DNA from: Devosia litorisediminis
GTDB lineage: Bacteria; Pseudomonadota; Alphaproteobacteria; Rhizobiales; Devosiaceae
Reading direction: 5' to 3'
Assembly (NCBI RefSeq): GCF_018334155.1
Contig: NZ_JAGXTP010000001.1
Location: 1,798,001 to 1,862,000, forward strand
Length of the DNA stretch: 64,000 nucleotides
Below, one piece after another: positions 11,487 through 19,939 of this stretch. The translations under genes and the position numbers were made by a program. A model generated the notes under the pieces. It was given only the letters and a program-made list of their open reading frames with translations. It searched no databases and had not been told where the DNA came from. Each line of letters starts with the position of its first letter. The first letter of the stretch is position 1.

Positions 11487-12533
11487 CTAGAGGTTGCCTG
11501 CGACGGCAGCGCGGGCTGCCTCGACAAGCGCATCGCCATCAATGCCCTGGCCCGAGACTTCATCAACCCAGCGGTCGATGACTGGCTCAAGCTTTTCTGC
11601 AAAGACGGCGCTTTCCTGTGGCGTCAACATGATGTGCTGGTTGCCGGCATCGGTTGCGACCTTGATGCCGCCATTGTCGATATTGCGCCAGATTGAGCCG
11701 ACCTCGCGCAGCCAGTCTTCGCCGGAATTGTCGAGGAATACCTGCTGAATATCTTCCGGCAGACTGTTCCAGCGATCCTGGTTCATCGACACCTGGAATA
11801 CTGACGTGCCCAAGCGGGTCTCGGCGGCCAGCTCGATCTGGTAGTCGGTCAGATCCTGCAGCTGCAAGGCGGGAATGATCTCCCAGGGAATCAGAGCGCC
11901 ATCCACCACGCCGCGTGATAGCGCCTGTGGCAGGTCGGGCACCGGCATGGAGACCGGATTTGCACCCAGGGCTTCGACAACCCATGCCCCGGTACGGGTT
12001 GGAATGCGCATTGTCAGACCAGCCAGATCATCAGGAGAGTGGATTTCCTTTTTGACCATCTGAAGGGCCTGACCTGCGTGGACGTGGCTAAAGAGCACCT
12101 TCACGCCAACATGCTCTTCGGCAAGGTACTCATCAAACATCGAGGCGATCGCCAGATTGGTCGCAATCGGATCATTGATGTGCACGAAGGGCAGCTCAAA
12201 CACTTCGGTGCGCGGGAACAGGCCCGGCGAGTAGCCATTGAGTGTCCATACCATGTCCACAATGCCGTCACGCACCTGACGGATCAGCTCAGGCGGCGTG
12301 CCGCCCAGCGACATTGACGGGTAGATTTCGATTTCGACGCGACCACCAGACGCTTCTTCAATGCGCTGAGCCCATGGCTCCAGCATAGCGGTCTGTGCCG
12401 GGGCCTTTGGCCCAAGAAAGTGATGCAGTTTCAGAACGAATTCGGCCTGTGCAGAGGCGACGGACGTCAATGCTGTGGTTGCCAGGATGACGCCGCCGGC
12501 CAGCGCTGCGAGACGTGCGAATGTGTTTGCCAT
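11487..12533 (-). CDS. TRAP transporter periplasmic binding protein (DctP)
   Basis: A 348-residue solute receptor. ATG at 12533 follows GGAGGA and gives a clear signal peptide (MANTFARLAALAGGVILATT, ending near AQA). The mature part shows DctP features: LKLHHFLGPKAP, the ligand-arginine region GLTMRIPTRTGAWVVEALGA, and MPVPDLPQALSRGVVDGALI. DctP proteins bind small carboxylates; the pobA and ThDP-enzyme surroundings suggest an aromatic or keto acid. First gene of the TRAP operon. Confidence 0.9.
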   Translation of the reverse strand: MANTFARLAALAGGVILATTALTSVASAQAEFVLKLHHFLGPKAPAQTAMLEPWAQRIEEASGGRVEIEIYPSMSLGGTPPELIRQVRDGIVDMVWTLNGYSPGLFPRTEVFELPFVHINDPIATNLAIASMFDEYLAEEHVGVKVLFSHVHAGQALQMVKKEIHSPDDLAGLTMRIPTRTGAWVVEALGANPVSMPVPDLPQALSRGVVDGALIPWEIIPALQLQDLTDYQIELAAETRLGTSVFQVSMNQDRWNSLPEDIQQVFLDNSGEDWLREVGSIWRNIDNGGIKVATDAGNQHIMLTPQESAVFAEKLEPVIDRWVDEVSGQGIDGDALVEAARAAVAGNL

Positions 12534-12953
12534 GTTTGCTCCTCCAAGACCCGTCATGTCCGGGCCATTTCGTGCTGCTTTGCGCAGCGCGGGTGTCGGC
12601 CAACCAGATTCGCCCAACGCGTTCCGGTCGCCGATCTTCCCTGCCTGAAGAATGGCGACCGACTGGCGAAAGTAAAATGATATATGCGCATCAAAACATA
12701 ACCTGAGCGGAATGAGTTATCCCATAATTCGGCTTGCCATAGGTTGCATCGCGGATCATACACGTCGCTGTTGAAGCCACACTATATCCTCGTACAACGT
12801 TGATATATCTTATTTTTTTCTTTATCGACGCACCGCATTCGATCATCCTCGGGTTATCGACCTAAAAAATGCAGCATAATTTTATATCTAGAGATTGACC
12901 GCAGGGCGCTTTCGTCTGATGCTTTTATCGGAATTTATATTTCAATAATTGAA
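12534..12953. promoter_or_regulatory. AT-rich divergent control region (dctP / ThDP enzyme)
   Basis: This 420-base gap is clearly AT-richer than its surroundings, mainly at 12670-12950. It must hold the promoters of the TRAP operon and of the ThDP-enzyme/cupin pair. A dyad TGAT...ATGCGCAT...ATCA lies near 12679-12694, and GTTGATATATC recurs near 12800. No convincing ORF is present. Exact promoters cannot be assigned. Confidence 0.45.
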
Positions 12954-14669
12954 GTGGAAGCTGAGTTGGCGACGGGCGATCTGAGTTTGACAGCGGGCGG
13001 GGCCTTGCTGGCACGGCTGAAGGCTGTGGGTGTGGACTACATCTTCGCCAATTCCGGCACGGATTTCCCGCCGATCATTGAGGGCCTGTCCGAGGCTGCG
13101 GCTAAAGGCATCCCTCTGCCGGTGGCGCTGACCATGCCGCATGAAAGTGCGGCGATGGGCATGGCGCATGGCTATTACCTGGCGACCGGACGCAGTCAGG
13201 CCGTGATGGCGCATACCAATGTCGGACTGGCCAATTGTGCTACCGGGGCGATCAATGCGGCGGTAGAGAATGTTCCCGTGTTGCTGTTTTCCGGCCGGAC
13301 ACCGGTCACCGAACGCGACCGGTTCGGCGCCCGCACCGTGCCCATTGGCTGGGGACAGGAGATGCGTGATCAGGCCGCTCTGGTACGCGAAGCCAGCAAA
13401 TGGGACTACGAGTTGCGCTTTCCCGAGCAGGTGGGCGAGTTGGTCGACCGCGCTTACGCCATCGCCAATTCGACCCCCAAGGGGCCCGTCTATGTAAGCC
13501 TGCCCCGCGAGGTGCTGTGCGAGCCCTACAGGCCTGACGATGTCGGCGTGCCCAATCTGATGTCGCCGGTGCGTCCTGCCCCGGACCGCAGCCAGATCGA
13601 CCACGTCGCCGCGTTAATCGCGACAGCACGCAAGCCGGTGATCTTTGCCCAGCATGGCGCTGGCAGCGCAGATGCATTTGCCGCGCTGGGCAAACTGGCC
13701 GACCGCTGGGGCATTGCCGTGTGCCAGTACTGGGCGGTGCAGTTGGCGGTGCCAACGGACCATCCAATGTCTATTGGCAATGATCCTGCCGGCTTCATCG
13801 AGGATGCAGATTTGGTGCTGGTGCTCGATTCGCTGGCACCGTGGTCAGCTCATGCGCATCGCCCGGAGGCATCGGCCACCATTGTGCAATTGGGCCCCGA
13901 TCCGCTCAAGGCGCGCATGCCGATCCGCAATTTCCGCTCCGACATTTCGATCGTCTCGGAAGTCTCGGACGGCATTATGGCACTCAAGTCTGCTCTTGAC
14001 GCTCGAGAGGTCGGCCCCGCGATCGCCATGCGCCGAGAAGGCGTTGCCAAGATCGCCGCCGAGCGCCGCGCGGCGACGCTGGAAAAGGCCAAATTGCGCG
14101 ACGATGGCGCGATGACCAGTGATTTTGTCGCCAAAGCCGTGTCAGACGCAATTGCTGGCGCCGATGCAGTGCTGCTGTCTGAGCGTGGCTGCACCATGCC
14201 GCCCATGACGCTGAACCACCATCGTGCCTGGTATCAGGAGCCGCATGCCGGTGGGCTTGGCTGGTCGTTCCCAGCGGCGCTGGGCATGCAACTGGCCGAG
14301 CGCGACAGGCTGGTAGTCGCCACGATGGGTGATGGCTCATACATGTTCGCCAATCCGGTGGCTTGCCATCAGATCGCCGAAGCGCTCGAACTGCCGCTGC
14401 TGGTGATTATTCTGAACAATGCCGAATGGGCGGCCGTACGTCATTCGGTGCTCGACATCTATCCCGATGGCTACGCCTCGAGAACCAATGCGATGCCGTT
14501 GACCGGGCTGTCGCCCATTCCCGACTTCGTCAAGGTGGCCGAGGCCAGTCGCGCCTGGGCGCGGCGGATCGACAGTGCTGACGCACTGGTGCAGGGGCTG
14601 GCTGATGCATTGGCGCACATCAAAACCACCAAATCACTGGCCCTGCTCGATATCCGGACCATTGGCTAA
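12954..14669 (+). CDS. Thiamine-diphosphate-dependent enzyme, acetolactate synthase/benzoylformate decarboxylase superfamily
   Basis: A 571-residue protein with the three-domain ThDP fold. The catalytic glutamate is seen in MPHESAAMGMAHGYY (about residue 64), and the ThDP/Mg motif runs from GDGSYMFANP (about 462) to LLVIILNNAEW. It likely decarboxylates a 2-keto acid or makes or breaks an acyloin bond. It is followed by a cupin dioxygenase of the 2,4'-dihydroxyacetophenone type, so an aryl keto acid or acyloin is plausible. The start is GTG at 12954; a TTG at 12966 with GGAAG before it is an alternative. Family sure, substrate unknown. Confidence 0.85.
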   Translation: MEAELATGDLSLTAGGALLARLKAVGVDYIFANSGTDFPPIIEGLSEAAAKGIPLPVALTMPHESAAMGMAHGYYLATGRSQAVMAHTNVGLANCATGAINAAVENVPVLLFSGRTPVTERDRFGARTVPIGWGQEMRDQAALVREASKWDYELRFPEQVGELVDRAYAIANSTPKGPVYVSLPREVLCEPYRPDDVGVPNLMSPVRPAPDRSQIDHVAALIATARKPVIFAQHGAGSADAFAALGKLADRWGIAVCQYWAVQLAVPTDHPMSIGNDPAGFIEDADLVLVLDSLAPWSAHAHRPEASATIVQLGPDPLKARMPIRNFRSDISIVSEVSDGIMALKSALDAREVGPAIAMRREGVAKIAAERRAATLEKAKLRDDGAMTSDFVAKAVSDAIAGADAVLLSERGCTMPPMTLNHHRAWYQEPHAGGLGWSFPAALGMQLAERDRLVVATMGDGSYMFANPVACHQIAEALELPLLVIILNNAEWAAVRHSVLDIYPDGYASRTNAMPLTGLSPIPDFVKVAEASRAWARRIDSADALVQGLADALAHIKTTKSLALLDIRTIG

Positions 14670-14691
14670 CAATAACAGGGAGGAGGCAATC

Positions 14692-15225
14692 ATGCCTGAT
14701 GCACCAAAAACCGAGTTCTGGAAGGACCTCAAGCCGATCACCAAGGTCTTCCAGCCTGACGCAAAGCCGGAGGTCTATCTGCCGGACGCGGCAACCGATG
14801 ATGAGCGCTATTATGTGCCGTTCACCGATACGGTGTCATCGCGCCCATTGTGGATCTCGCCGACGCAGAACAAATGGTGCGATATCCTGATGGCCAAGGA
14901 GGCCGGACTGGTCAATCGGCACTACCACCCCCATGAGGTGTTCGCGCTGACGCTATCGGGCAAATGGGGCTATCTGGAACACGACTGGACTGCCACCAAG
15001 GGCGATTTCGTCTACGAGACGCCCGGCGAGGGCCACACGCTGGTGGCCTACGAGCATGAGGAACCCATGAAGGTGTTTTTCACCGTCACCGGCCCGCTGA
15101 TATGGCTGGATGAAGACGGCGAGCCCAACGGCTATTTCGACGTTCACAACTATATCGCGATGTGCCGCGAACACTACGACAAGGTCGGTATTGGCGCGGA
15201 CTATGTCGACAGCCTGTTTCGCTAG
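14692..15225 (+). CDS. Cupin dioxygenase, 2,4'-dihydroxyacetophenone dioxygenase family
   Basis: A 177-residue single-domain cupin. The metal site is visible as HYHPHE (around residues 80-85) with a later GEGHTL histidine near 118. Family members use Fe(II) to split 2,4'-dihydroxyacetophenone to 4-hydroxybenzoate and formate. GGGAGGAGG precedes the ATG, and the gene lies 22 bases after the ThDP enzyme, so the two form an operon. If the classical activity holds, its product feeds directly into PobA, encoded 6 kb away. Assignment of the exact substrate is inference. Confidence 0.75.
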   Translation: MPDAPKTEFWKDLKPITKVFQPDAKPEVYLPDAATDDERYYVPFTDTVSSRPLWISPTQNKWCDILMAKEAGLVNRHYHPHEVFALTLSGKWGYLEHDWTATKGDFVYETPGEGHTLVAYEHEEPMKVFFTVTGPLIWLDEDGEPNGYFDVHNYIAMCREHYDKVGIGADYVDSLFR

Positions 15226-15231
15226 AATGCT

Positions 15232-15260
15232 TGGCGGCGCTACCCGGAGCAGTGCCGCCA
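15232..15260. other. Hairpin between convergent cupin and SDR genes
   Basis: TGGCGGC and GCCGCCA (7 bp) with a 15-base loop lie between the two stop codons. No T-run follows, so termination activity is uncertain. Confidence 0.3.
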
Positions 15261-15264
15261 GCCA

Positions 15265-16023
15265 TCATACGCTCATGCCGCCATCGACCATATGGGTGGT
15301 GCCGGTGACAAAGCCGGAGAGATCCGATGCCAGGTAAAGAATGGAGCGCGCGATTTCATCGGGCGTTGCATGCCGACCCATCGGGATCATCTCATTGAAA
15401 AACGCGGTGCCATCGCGACCAATTTCGGCACCAAGCCCCTGCTCCACCGCCAGCTGGAAACCATTGTCCACGGGCCCTGGATGGATAGTGTTCACCCGGA
15501 TGCCGCGTGGCGCCAATTCCTTGGCCAGACACCGCATCAGCCCAACCTGCGCATGCTTGGCGGTAATATAGGCATAGACTCCCGGATCGCCCCGAACACC
15601 GGCAACGCTTGAGGTTATGATCAGACTGCCGCCGCTGGCCATCAGCGGGGTCAGATGTTTGGCGACAAGATAGGCGCCGCGTACATGGACGGCGTGAACC
15701 TGATCAAAGACCGCATCGGGATAGTCGGCAATCGGCGCGACAGTGCCGAAATTGCCCGCATTGGACAGCACGACATCAAGCCCGCCAAATCGTTCGGTCA
15801 CCTGCGCCGCCAGATCGGCGACGGCACCGGCCTGCGATACATCTGCGGCGATCAGCACGATATCGCCTTGTGGCAATTCTGCGCGGGCCGTTTCGAGATC
15901 GACCAGATTGAGATCGGACAGGATCAGGCGCGCGCCCTCGGCCAAGAACCGGTGTGCGGTGGCACGGCCAATGCTGCCAGCGCCGCCGGTAATCAGGCAG
16001 GTTTTACCCGCTAGCAGGCTCAT
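15265..16023 (-). CDS. Short-chain dehydrogenase/reductase
   Basis: A 252-residue classical SDR. The Rossmann motif is GGAGSIGRATA (residues 14-24), the NAG motif is VLSNAG, and the catalytic Ser-Tyr-Lys appear in ITSSVAGV, then YAYITAKHA. The C-terminus ends in the usual FVTGTTHMVDGGMSV. A strong GGAGGG precedes the ATG. It sits in the aromatic block between the cupin and aldehyde dehydrogenase genes, so oxidation of an aryl alcohol or hydroxyacid is likely. A terminator separates it from the upstream aldehyde dehydrogenase gene. Confidence 0.88.
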   Translation of the reverse strand: MSLLAGKTCLITGGAGSIGRATAHRFLAEGARLILSDLNLVDLETARAELPQGDIVLIAADVSQAGAVADLAAQVTERFGGLDVVLSNAGNFGTVAPIADYPDAVFDQVHAVHVRGAYLVAKHLTPLMASGGSLIITSSVAGVRGDPGVYAYITAKHAQVGLMRCLAKELAPRGIRVNTIHPGPVDNGFQLAVEQGLGAEIGRDGTAFFNEMIPMGRHATPDEIARSILYLASDLSGFVTGTTHMVDGGMSV

Positions 16024-16041
16024 CGAACCCTCCAGTGCAAG

Positions 16042-16072
16042 AAAAAGGGGGCGCTCCGTTGCCGAAGCGCCC
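16042..16072 (-). terminator. Intrinsic terminator after the aldehyde dehydrogenase gene
   Basis: GGGCGCT and AGCGCCC form a 7-bp stem with a 10-base loop, followed on the minus strand by CCTTTTTC. It ends the liv-aldehyde dehydrogenase transcript. Confidence 0.75.
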
Positions 16073-16087
16073 GTTAGTTGGTCGGGA

Positions 16088-17542
16088 TCAGAATGGGTAG
16101 TGGATGTGACCGGACTGCTGCACGGTCATCCAGCGCAACTCGGTGAACTCGGCAATGCCCCATTTGCCGCCAAAACGGCCATAGCCGGACGACTTCACGC
16201 CGCCAAAGGGCATCTGCGCCTCGTCATGCACGGTGGGACCATTGATGTGGCAGATGCCCGATTCAATGCGCTGACCCACGGCCATGGCACGATTGGTGTC
16301 CTGACCGAAGACTGCGGCAGACAGACCGTATTCTGTGTCGTTGGCGATACGGACGGCCTCGTCGATGGAACCTGCCCGGACCACGGTCACCACGGGACCA
16401 AAGGATTCCTCGCCATAAATGCGCATGGCCGGCGTGACCTTGTCGAGCACGGTGGCATCCATGATGGTGCCATCAACGGTGCCGCCAGCAGCGAGAACGG
16501 CGCCCTTGGCGACGGCATCCTTTACCAGTTGATCAATGCGCTTGGCAGCGCCGGCGTCGACCAGCGAGCCCAGCGGGGTGTTGCCCTTGCGCGGATCACC
16601 CGCCACCAGTGTCTTGGCCTTGGCGGCCAGTCGCGCAACGAACTCGTCGGCGATCTTTTCATCGGCAACGATGCGCTCGGTCGACATGCAGATCTGGCCC
16701 TGATTCATGTAGGCGCCAAAGGCCGCAGCATTGACCGCTTCATCCAGGTCCGCATCGTCGAGCACGACGAAGGGAGCCTTGCCGCCCAGCTCGAGCAGAG
16801 CGGGCTTGAGGAAACGCCCCGCAGTCTCGGCGATGATGCGGCCAACCCGGGTGGAGCCGGTGAAGTTCACGCGGCGGATGGCGGGGTGAGCGATCAGTGT
16901 TTCAACCACTTCAGGCGCATCATCAGGCGCGTTTGAGACGGCGTTGAGCACGCCCTTGGGCAGCCCGGCCTCGTGCAGCACCTCAACGATGAGGCGATGG
17001 GTGCGCGGGCACAGCTCGGAAGTCTTCATCACCACGGTATTGCCGCAAGCCAGCGGGGTGGCCAGCGAGCGGACACCAAGAATGACCGGGGCGTTCCAGG
17101 GTGCCATGGCCAGGACCACACCAGCGGGCTGGCGGATGGCCATCGCCATGCTACCCGGCCGGTTAGTGGGAATGATGTCGCCATGAATCTGGGTGGTCAG
17201 CGATGCCGCTTCGCGCAGCATATCGGCGGCCAGGCCAACATTGAACATGGCCCAGCCTGCCGTGGCACCAATTTCAGCGCCCATGGCGTCAACGAAATCG
17301 CCGCCCCTGCCCTCAAGCAGATCGGCCGCCTTGAGCAGGATGGTACGGCGCGTCTTTGGCGAACTCTTTGACCATTCCGGGAAGGCCGCTGCGGCGGAAT
17401 CCACCGCACGGTTGACGTCGTCCAGTGTAGCCGCGGCAGCGGTGGTAGCGACCTCGCCCGAGATTGGATTCATGCGCGCGAATGTGACGCCGCCGGTGGC
17501 CGCCACGTCCTGGTTATCGATCAGCAGACCGAGATGTTCCAT
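16088..17542 (-). CDS. NAD(P)-dependent aldehyde dehydrogenase, probably aromatic
   Basis: A 484-residue ALDH. It shows the substrate/cofactor loop APWNAPVILGVRSLATPLACGN, the NAD loop FTGSTRVGR, the catalytic glutamate in LELGGKAP and the nucleophile cysteine in NQGQICMSTERI (near residue 283). The sequence style is close to salicylaldehyde/vanillin dehydrogenases. It starts 12 bases after livF, so it is co-transcribed with the LIV-type importer. A role in oxidising a hydroxybenzaldehyde to 4-hydroxybenzoate or an analogue fits the context but is inferred. Confidence 0.88.
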   Translation of the reverse strand: MEHLGLLIDNQDVAATGGVTFARMNPISGEVATTAAAATLDDVNRAVDSAAAAFPEWSKSSPKTRRTILLKAADLLEGRGGDFVDAMGAEIGATAGWAMFNVGLAADMLREAASLTTQIHGDIIPTNRPGSMAMAIRQPAGVVLAMAPWNAPVILGVRSLATPLACGNTVVMKTSELCPRTHRLIVEVLHEAGLPKGVLNAVSNAPDDAPEVVETLIAHPAIRRVNFTGSTRVGRIIAETAGRFLKPALLELGGKAPFVVLDDADLDEAVNAAAFGAYMNQGQICMSTERIVADEKIADEFVARLAAKAKTLVAGDPRKGNTPLGSLVDAGAAKRIDQLVKDAVAKGAVLAAGGTVDGTIMDATVLDKVTPAMRIYGEESFGPVVTVVRAGSIDEAVRIANDTEYGLSAAVFGQDTNRAMAVGQRIESGICHINGPTVHDEAQMPFGGVKSSGYGRFGGKWGIAEFTELRWMTVQQSGHIHYPF

Positions 17543-17554
17543 AATAGTGCTCCT

Positions 17555-18280
17555 TCAACTCAAATCTGTGGTGGTGCCGCCAAGGAACGCCTGTTGGACA
17601 GCAGGATCGGTCATCAATGCCGATGCGGTGTTTTCGCCAACGATACGGCCCGCTTCCATGAGGTAGCCGCGATCGGCGATGGCAAGGCTGATCGAGACAT
17701 TCTGTTCGACCAGCAGCAGGGCAACGCCTGTTTCGCGAATGCGGCGCAGGGCTGCGAAAAGTTCAGTGACCACAATTGGTGCCAGACCCAGACTGGGCTC
17801 ATCGAGCATCAGCAGACGCGGATTGCTCATCAGCGCGCGTCCAATGGCGACCATTTGCTGTTCGCCGCCGGACATGGTGCGGGCCATTTGTTTACGCCGC
17901 TCGGCCAGCTTGGGGAACAGGTCAAATATCAGCTCAAGACGGGCGGCTTCACCGCCGCGTGCGCGTTGCGGGTGGGCGCCCAGCATGAGGTTTTCATCGA
18001 CCGTCAGCTCGCCGAAAATGCCGCGCCCTTCGGGCACCAAGGCAATGCCGGCATCGGGAACCTTGTGGGGTGGCATGTTGAGCAATGAGAGGCCGTCGAG
18101 CGACATGGCTGTCTGGCCGCTGGTCTTGACCATGCCCGAGACAGCCTTGAGCAGCGAAGACTTGCCGGCCCCGTTGGCGCCCAGGATGACCACGGTCTCC
18201 TGATCACCCACCGAGACGCTGACGTCATCGAGCGCCAGATGGCGGCCATAGCGCAAAGAAAGATTGGCAATATCAAGCAT
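17555..18280 (-). CDS. LIV-type ABC importer ATPase (LivF)
   Basis: A 241-residue ATPase with Walker A (GANGAGKSS), signature TMSGGEQQMVAIGRAL and Walker B (LLMLDEPSLGLAP). The motif order and length are those of LivF. It overlaps livG by 8 bases and is followed by the aldehyde dehydrogenase. The upstream frame extension (to 18301) is rejected because LDIANLSLRYG is the normal LivF start. Confidence 0.93.
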   Translation of the reverse strand: MLDIANLSLRYGRHLALDDVSVSVGDQETVVILGANGAGKSSLLKAVSGMVKTSGQTAMSLDGLSLLNMPPHKVPDAGIALVPEGRGIFGELTVDENLMLGAHPQRARGGEAARLELIFDLFPKLAERRKQMARTMSGGEQQMVAIGRALMSNPRLLMLDEPSLGLAPIVVTELFAALRRIRETGVALLLVEQNVSISLAIADRGYLMEAGRIVGENTASALMTDPAVQQAFLGGTTTDLS

Positions 18281-19001
18281 GGCCTTCTCCAAGATAGGCA
18301 CGAACTACATGCTCGTCGGCCAGTACGTCGTTGGTGGGGCCATCAGCGATCTTGGTGCCGACGTTCATCACCACCGCCCGCGAGCACAGCGCGCGGACAG
18401 CTTCCATGATGTGTTCGACCAGCAGAACCGTCATGCCGCGCTCGCGCAGCGACACGATCAGATCAATGCCGACCCGCAATTCAGTGGGGTTGAGGCCCGA
18501 AAGCCATTCATCAAGCAGCAGCAGACGAGGTCGTGCTGCCAGAGCACGGGCGAGTTCCATGCGCTTCTGATCGATATAGGTCAGATCCTGCGCCATTTCG
18601 TGCCCGCGACCAGCCAGACCGACATCGACCAGCAGTTTCTCGGCTTCGGTTTCGGCCTCTTCCCCCCAGACAGCATCGCGCCGGAAGGCTACGGCCGCCA
18701 CGATGTTCTGCCGGACGCTCAATGATGGCAGCACCCGCACGAGCTGGAAGGTACGCGCCACGCCATGATGGGCGATGCGATGGGGTGGCAGGCCTGAAAT
18801 ATCGGCTTCATCGAACATGATGCGACCGGCAGTGGGTGCAAAAGCACCGGAGATCATGTTGATCACTGTGGTCTTGCCGGAGCCGTTTGGGCCCAGCAGC
18901 GCGACGATTTCGCCTTCGGCCACCGAGAAATCGACATTGTTGACGGCTGTCAGGCCACCGAATTGCTTGCGCAGTTTTTCTACGCGGACCAGAGCACTCA
19001 T
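18273..19001 (-). CDS. LIV-type ABC importer ATPase (LivG)
   Basis: A 242-residue ATPase with Walker A (GPNGSGKTT), a degenerate signature region (DLTYIDQKRMELARAL, where the usual LSGG is replaced by TYID, as is frequent in LivG) and Walker B (LLLLDEWLSGLNP). The W in DEWLSG is unusual against the normal P. It overlaps livM by 4 bases (ATGA). It works together with LivF. Confidence 0.92.
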   Translation of the reverse strand: MSALVRVEKLRKQFGGLTAVNNVDFSVAEGEIVALLGPNGSGKTTVINMISGAFAPTAGRIMFDEADISGLPPHRIAHHGVARTFQLVRVLPSLSVRQNIVAAVAFRRDAVWGEEAETEAEKLLVDVGLAGRGHEMAQDLTYIDQKRMELARALAARPRLLLLDEWLSGLNPTELRVGIDLIVSLRERGMTVLLVEHIMEAVRALCSRAVVMNVGTKIADGPTNDVLADEHVVRAYLGEGHA

Positions 19002-19939
19002 TTTGCAGACTCCTCGGGCTTGCGGTTCCGGAACCGGCCTGAATGCTCTTCGATGAAGGCCAGAACGCCGCGCGGCACGACGAAGACGATGACGATGAAC
19101 AGGCAGCCCAGAATGATCGAATAATGGCTGGGGAAGTTGGCCGACAGCCACTCGAACATCAAAAAGAGCGGCACAGCGCCCAGCAATGGACCCCATAGAC
19201 GGGTTGCCCCACCCAGCAGCGCCATGATCAGCGTCAGGAACGAGATGGTGGGGTTGAAGACGATGGACGGCTCGACATAGGTCCAGCGTGGCGCCTGGAT
19301 GGCCCCGACCAGGGTCATGATGGTGGCGCTGACGGTGAACAGGGCCAGCTTGATGCGGGCGATATCGATGCCGGCATGGGCAGCAACCACTTCGTCGTCG
19401 CCGATGACCTTGAGTGCGAGCCCGATGCGCGAGCGGCCGATCCACCAGCCGATCAGCAGCGTCACCGCACCCAGGCCGAGCAGTTGCCAATAGATGTCGG
19501 TGGCACTGAAGGGCAGGAAGATATAGCGCCCCAGCGTGCCGGTGACATTGACCTCATACCAGGTGACGAGCTGGCGGATCAGTTCGGCCAGGCCGAAGGT
19601 GAAGATCACGAAATAGACACCCGCCAGGCGCAGCGTCGCCAATCCGACAAGCACGGCAACCACCATACCGAGCAGCGCTGCCACTAGCAGGACCAGCGGA
19701 TAGGGCAAGGTTTCGGACAGGACAGCGACCGTATAGGCGCCGATGCCGAAAAAAGCGACCGTGGCCAGTGAGACATAGCGGGTTGGCCCCGAGAACAGAG
19801 CCCATGCCGTGGCCAGGGTCACATAGCCAGCCAGACCGAGCAGCAGGCCGACACCATAGGCATCAATGACCGTGGGGAGGATGACCAGACCGATCAGCGC
19901 CAGAAGAGACACGCCGAAGCCGATAATAGTACGCGACAT
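18998..19939 (-). CDS. LIV-type ABC importer permease (LivM)
   Basis: A 313-residue permease with many hydrophobic helices and the LivM features GLAGYVTLATAWALFSGPTRYVSLAT and RSRIGLALKVIGDDEVVAAHAGID, the ATPase-facing loop. The start at 19939 shares one base with the livH stop (TAATG). The substrate is not leucine by default; the setting suggests an aromatic compound. Confidence 0.92.
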   Translation of the reverse strand: MSRTIIGFGVSLLALIGLVILPTVIDAYGVGLLLGLAGYVTLATAWALFSGPTRYVSLATVAFFGIGAYTVAVLSETLPYPLVLLVAALLGMVVAVLVGLATLRLAGVYFVIFTFGLAELIRQLVTWYEVNVTGTLGRYIFLPFSATDIYWQLLGLGAVTLLIGWWIGRSRIGLALKVIGDDEVVAAHAGIDIARIKLALFTVSATIMTLVGAIQAPRWTYVEPSIVFNPTISFLTLIMALLGGATRLWGPLLGAVPLFLMFEWLSANFPSHYSIILGCLFIVIVFVVPRGVLAFIEEHSGRFRNRKPEESAK

